Source of the DNA: Shewanella sp. ANA-3
GTDB taxonomy: Bacteria > Pseudomonadota > Gammaproteobacteria > Enterobacterales > Shewanellaceae
Assembly: GCF_000203935.1 (NCBI RefSeq)
Contig: NC_008577.1
Location: forward strand, 2,976,001-3,040,000
Reading direction: 5' to 3'
DNA length: 64,000 nt
The notes beneath the pieces were generated by a model. It was not told where the DNA came from. It did not search any database and worked only from the letters and a program-made list of their open reading frames with translations. The position numbers and the translations under genes are program-made. This document shows, one piece after another, positions 61,766 through 64,000 of the stretch. How positions within the stretch are numbered: the first letter of the stretch is position 1; each line of letters starts with the position of its first letter.

Positions 61766-62371
61766 TTACAGAGAGCTTGCGTTTTCTGCTAAGTAAGCCG
61801 CAACACCTTCAGTGCTTGCGTTCATACCTTTGTCGCCTTTTTCCCAACCCGCAGGGCATACATCACCGTGCTCTTCGTGGAATTGCAGAGCGTCGATCAT
61901 ACGCAGCATTTCGTCAACGTTACGGCCTAATGGCAGATCGTTAACCACTTGGTGACGTACCATACCTTCTTTGTCGATCAGGAATGAACCACGGAAAGCC
62001 ACGCCAGCTTCTGGGTGCTCAACATCGTATGCTTTACAGATGTCGTGTTTAACGTCAGCAACTAAAGTGTATTTCACTTGGCCGATACCACCTTTTTCTA
62101 CAGGGGTGTTGCGCCATGCGTTGTGAGTGAATTGAGAATCGATAGACACACCGATCACTTCAACACCACGCTTAGTGAACTCTTCCATGCGGTGATCGAA
62201 AGCGATCAACTCTGATGGACAAACGAAAGTGAAGTCAAGTGGATAGAAAAATACAACCGCTGGCTTACCTTTGATGGCCGCAGTTAAGTTAAAGCTATCT
62301 ACGATTTCGCCAGAACCTAATACAGCTGCAGCAGTAAAATCAGGAGCCGGACGGCCTACTAATACGCTCAT
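61766..62371 (-). CDS. 2-Cys peroxiredoxin (AhpC/TSA family)
   Basis: A 201-aa typical 2-Cys peroxiredoxin. The peroxidatic Cys51 is in FYPLDFTFVCPSEL and the resolving Cys in HGDVCPAGWEKGDKG. It reduces peroxides using thioredoxin or AhpF-type partners. ATG at 62371 with GGAGATATAAA upstream is the start; the longer frame to 62428 is rejected. No ahpF is adjacent. Confidence 0.95.
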   Translation of the reverse strand: MSVLVGRPAPDFTAAAVLGSGEIVDSFNLTAAIKGKPAVVFFYPLDFTFVCPSELIAFDHRMEEFTKRGVEVIGVSIDSQFTHNAWRNTPVEKGGIGQVKYTLVADVKHDICKAYDVEHPEAGVAFRGSFLIDKEGMVRHQVVNDLPLGRNVDEMLRMIDALQFHEEHGDVCPAGWEKGDKGMNASTEGVAAYLAENASSL

Positions 62372-62741
62372 TTTATATCTCCATCTATGAGTTGAACTAA
62401 CTATTAAAGTAAAACATCCCTTAAACACGCTTGCGCTGATTTGCGCGAGTGTCTTTGAGGGAGTTTACCAATCAAATCTTTAGGCATTATAAGTCGTGCG
62501 TTTTGCCTTACAACCTATTTAAGACCAATATCACATTTTTCAAGGGCATTTTGACACTACTGCTTAAGGATAGAGCAATCTGGACGAGTGGTAAGCGTGC
62601 GAGAACACATTCGTCTAACAGTAAAAACCCACCCAATTCACATTTTCAGATATTTTTCAGATTAAGCCGCCGTAAACTGGACAGACACGGCCTTTGCAGT
62701 CAAAAATAGTCCCTTTGGTTTACAGAATTAAGATATTGTCT
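62372..62741. other. divergent intergenic region
   Basis: 370 bp between the peroxiredoxin gene and the antiporter gene. No protein-like ORF, no strong hairpin and no confident promoter. An 86-codon plus-strand frame here has no ribosome-binding site and no recognisable character. Confidence 0.4.
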
Positions 62742-64000
62742 ATGAATGCAGTCGTTATTGCAGTGTGTTTAATGTTAGCCCTCAGTTTGGCGAGGGTGAA
62801 TGTGGTGATTGCACTCACTATCAGTGCCCTCGTTGCCGGTTTGGTCGGGGGAATGGATCTGCATCAAACGATTGATGCCTTCAATACGGGATTAGGTGGC
62901 GGCGCACAAATCGCCCTCAGTTATGCCTTACTTGGTGCGTTTGCTGTGGCACTATCCCATTCGGGCTTAACGACACTGATCTCCAACTCCATCATTAAAA
63001 GCCTTGGCAAAGATCCCAATGCTACCAACACCAACTGGGTCCGCTGGTTATTGTTGTTATCCCTGCTCGCTATGTCGATGGCATCGCAAAATATCCTGCC
63101 AATCCATATCGCCTTTATTCCGATACTCGTGCCGCCGCTGCTGCATGTGATGACCAAGCTGAATATCGACCGCCGTCTGGTCGCCTGCGTGCTGACCTTC
63201 GGTCTTGTGACCACCTATATGATTTTACCCGTAGGCTTTGGTGGGATTTTCTTGAATGATATTTTGCTCTCTAACCTGACGGGCAATGGATTGGTTGCCG
63301 TACGCGATCAAATACCCCCTGCCATGCTGATCCCCGCCGCCGGTATGGTGGTCGGCTTGCTGATCGCGGTATTTTTCAGTTACCGCAAACCTAGGGTTTA
63401 CGATGAAGCTAAGGTACTGACCGCCGAACCTGAAGAAAGCCTCAATAAACGCAATATCGTTATCGCCGCGTTTGCGATTCTGGCGACCCTGTTTGTGCAA
63501 CTTGAAACCGATTCGATGATCTTCGGCGCCTTAGTCGGCTTTATGATCTTCAGTTTTTCGGGCGCGCTTAAGCACGTTGCCGATCAAGATATTTTCACCC
63601 AAGGCGTGCGCATGATGGCCAATATCGGCTTTATCATGATCTCCGCCGCAGGTTTTGCTGCGGTAGTCAAAGAAACCGGCGAAGTCGGCACACTTGTCTC
63701 GTCATTGAGTTCATTGATTGGGGATAATAAAGCCCTTGCCGCCTTTTTGATGTTACTGGTCGGTCTTTTGATCACCATGGGCATTGGCTCGTCCTTCTCG
63801 ACCATTCCGATTATCGCGACAATTTACGTGCCCTTAGCCTTAAGCTTTGGTTTTTCAGTGCCTGCAACTATCGCGTTAGTCGGCACCGCTGCGGCCTTGG
63901 GCGATGCTGGCTCACCAGCATCTGACTCAACATTGGGCCCGACCTCGGGTTTAAATGCCGATGGTCAGCACGACCATATTCGCGACAGCGTGATCCCAAC
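62742..64000 (+). CDS. Na+/H+ antiporter family protein (partial, runs off the window)
   Basis: The frame opens at ATG 62742 and is still open at 64000, so the 3' end is missing (about 419 codons visible). The product is a polytopic membrane protein with many TM helices. It begins [23 protein letters not shown], with [49 protein letters not shown] and, near the end, [28 protein letters not shown]. These fit the NhaC-like Na+/H+ antiporter superfamily. The ribosome-binding site is weak. The real substrate may be an amino or organic acid. Confidence 0.8.
   Translation, partial: MNAVVIAVCLMLALSLARVNVVIALTISALVAGLVGGMDLHQTIDAFNTGLGGGAQIALSYALLGAFAVALSHSGLTTLISNSIIKSLGKDPNATNTNWVRWLLLLSLLAMSMASQNILPIHIAFIPILVPPLLHVMTKLNIDRRLVACVLTFGLVTTYMILPVGFGGIFLNDILLSNLTGNGLVAVRDQIPPAMLIPAAGMVVGLLIAVFFSYRKPRVYDEAKVLTAEPEESLNKRNIVIAAFAILATLFVQLETDSMIFGALVGFMIFSFSGALKHVADQDIFTQGVRMMANIGFIMISAAGFAAVVKETGEVGTLVSSLSSLIGDNKALAAFLMLLVGLLITMGIGSSFSTIPIIATIYVPLALSFGFSVPATIALVGTAAALGDAGSPASDSTLGPTSGLNADGQHDHIRDSVIP

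Overview
The window is chromosomal DNA of a Shewanella species, closest in gene content and order to the S. oneidensis MR-1 / MR-4 / MR-7 / ANA-3 group. That is inferred from the neighbourhood: a small tetraheme cytochrome c (cctA/STC), a divergent bioA / bioBFCD locus, a SSS-type hybrid kinase divergent from acs, tol-pal followed by a tRNA-Lys array, motY and rnt. Most of the window is ordinary core genome with short intergenic gaps and many hairpin terminators.

Layout. (1) 1-4676 is an accessory patch. It has four minus-strand genes, each followed by an attC-like folded site, and no integron integrase in view, so it looks like a cassette cluster lacking an integrase. One cassette encodes a membrane protein like the putative phage abortive-infection family, and another an unusually long 601-aa protein of unknown function. 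(2) 4677-11603 carries an exported M20 dipeptidase, a lipoprotein M3 peptidase, a GNAT acetyltransferase, a YdjA-type nitroreductase, a DoxX protein and a DUF6279-like lipoprotein. (3) 11714-16643 is a thiamine uptake operon: TPP riboswitch, TonB receptor, YkoF-like binding protein, PnuT permease and an APH-type kinase carrying a 7 x 15 bp in-frame repeat. (4) 16851-24437 has a Crp/Fnr-type regulator, a TsgA-like transporter with deoD, a YcfL lipoprotein, a HinT / thioesterase / thioesterase operon, an M61 peptidase and a CsgD-like regulator. (5) 24734-31753 has a cytochrome b, the tetraheme cytochrome STC, htpX, pepE, a lone OpgG/OpgD-family protein and a DUF3187-like outer-membrane protein.

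(6) 31834-37576 is the biotin locus, with a BirA-like operator between bioB and bioA and simple-sequence repeats in three of its spacers. (7) 38080-47630 has a chemoreceptor, a CrbS-like kinase divergent from acs, a RadD-like helicase and grxA. (8) 47689-55406 has a porin, a nine-unit tRNA-Lys array (seven normal genes and two variants with enlarged D-loops) and the complete ybgC-tolQRAB-pal-cpoB operon. (9) 55577-64000 has a lipoprotein prolyl oligopeptidase, a 700-bp gap holding a CRP-type palindrome and a probable small RNA, a thioredoxin-reductase-like flavoprotein divergent from an Rrf2 regulator, motY, rnt, a 2-Cys peroxiredoxin and a Na+/H+ antiporter gene cut by the window edge.

The items most worth a second look are the integrase-less cassette cluster with its 601-aa unknown, the two variant tRNA-Lys copies, the candidate CRP-linked small RNA at 58070-58240, the AT-rich mosaic core of the thiamine receptor, and the (TCTGC)n tract after bioA. 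All assignments rest on reading the sequence and on family knowledge; no database search was run.
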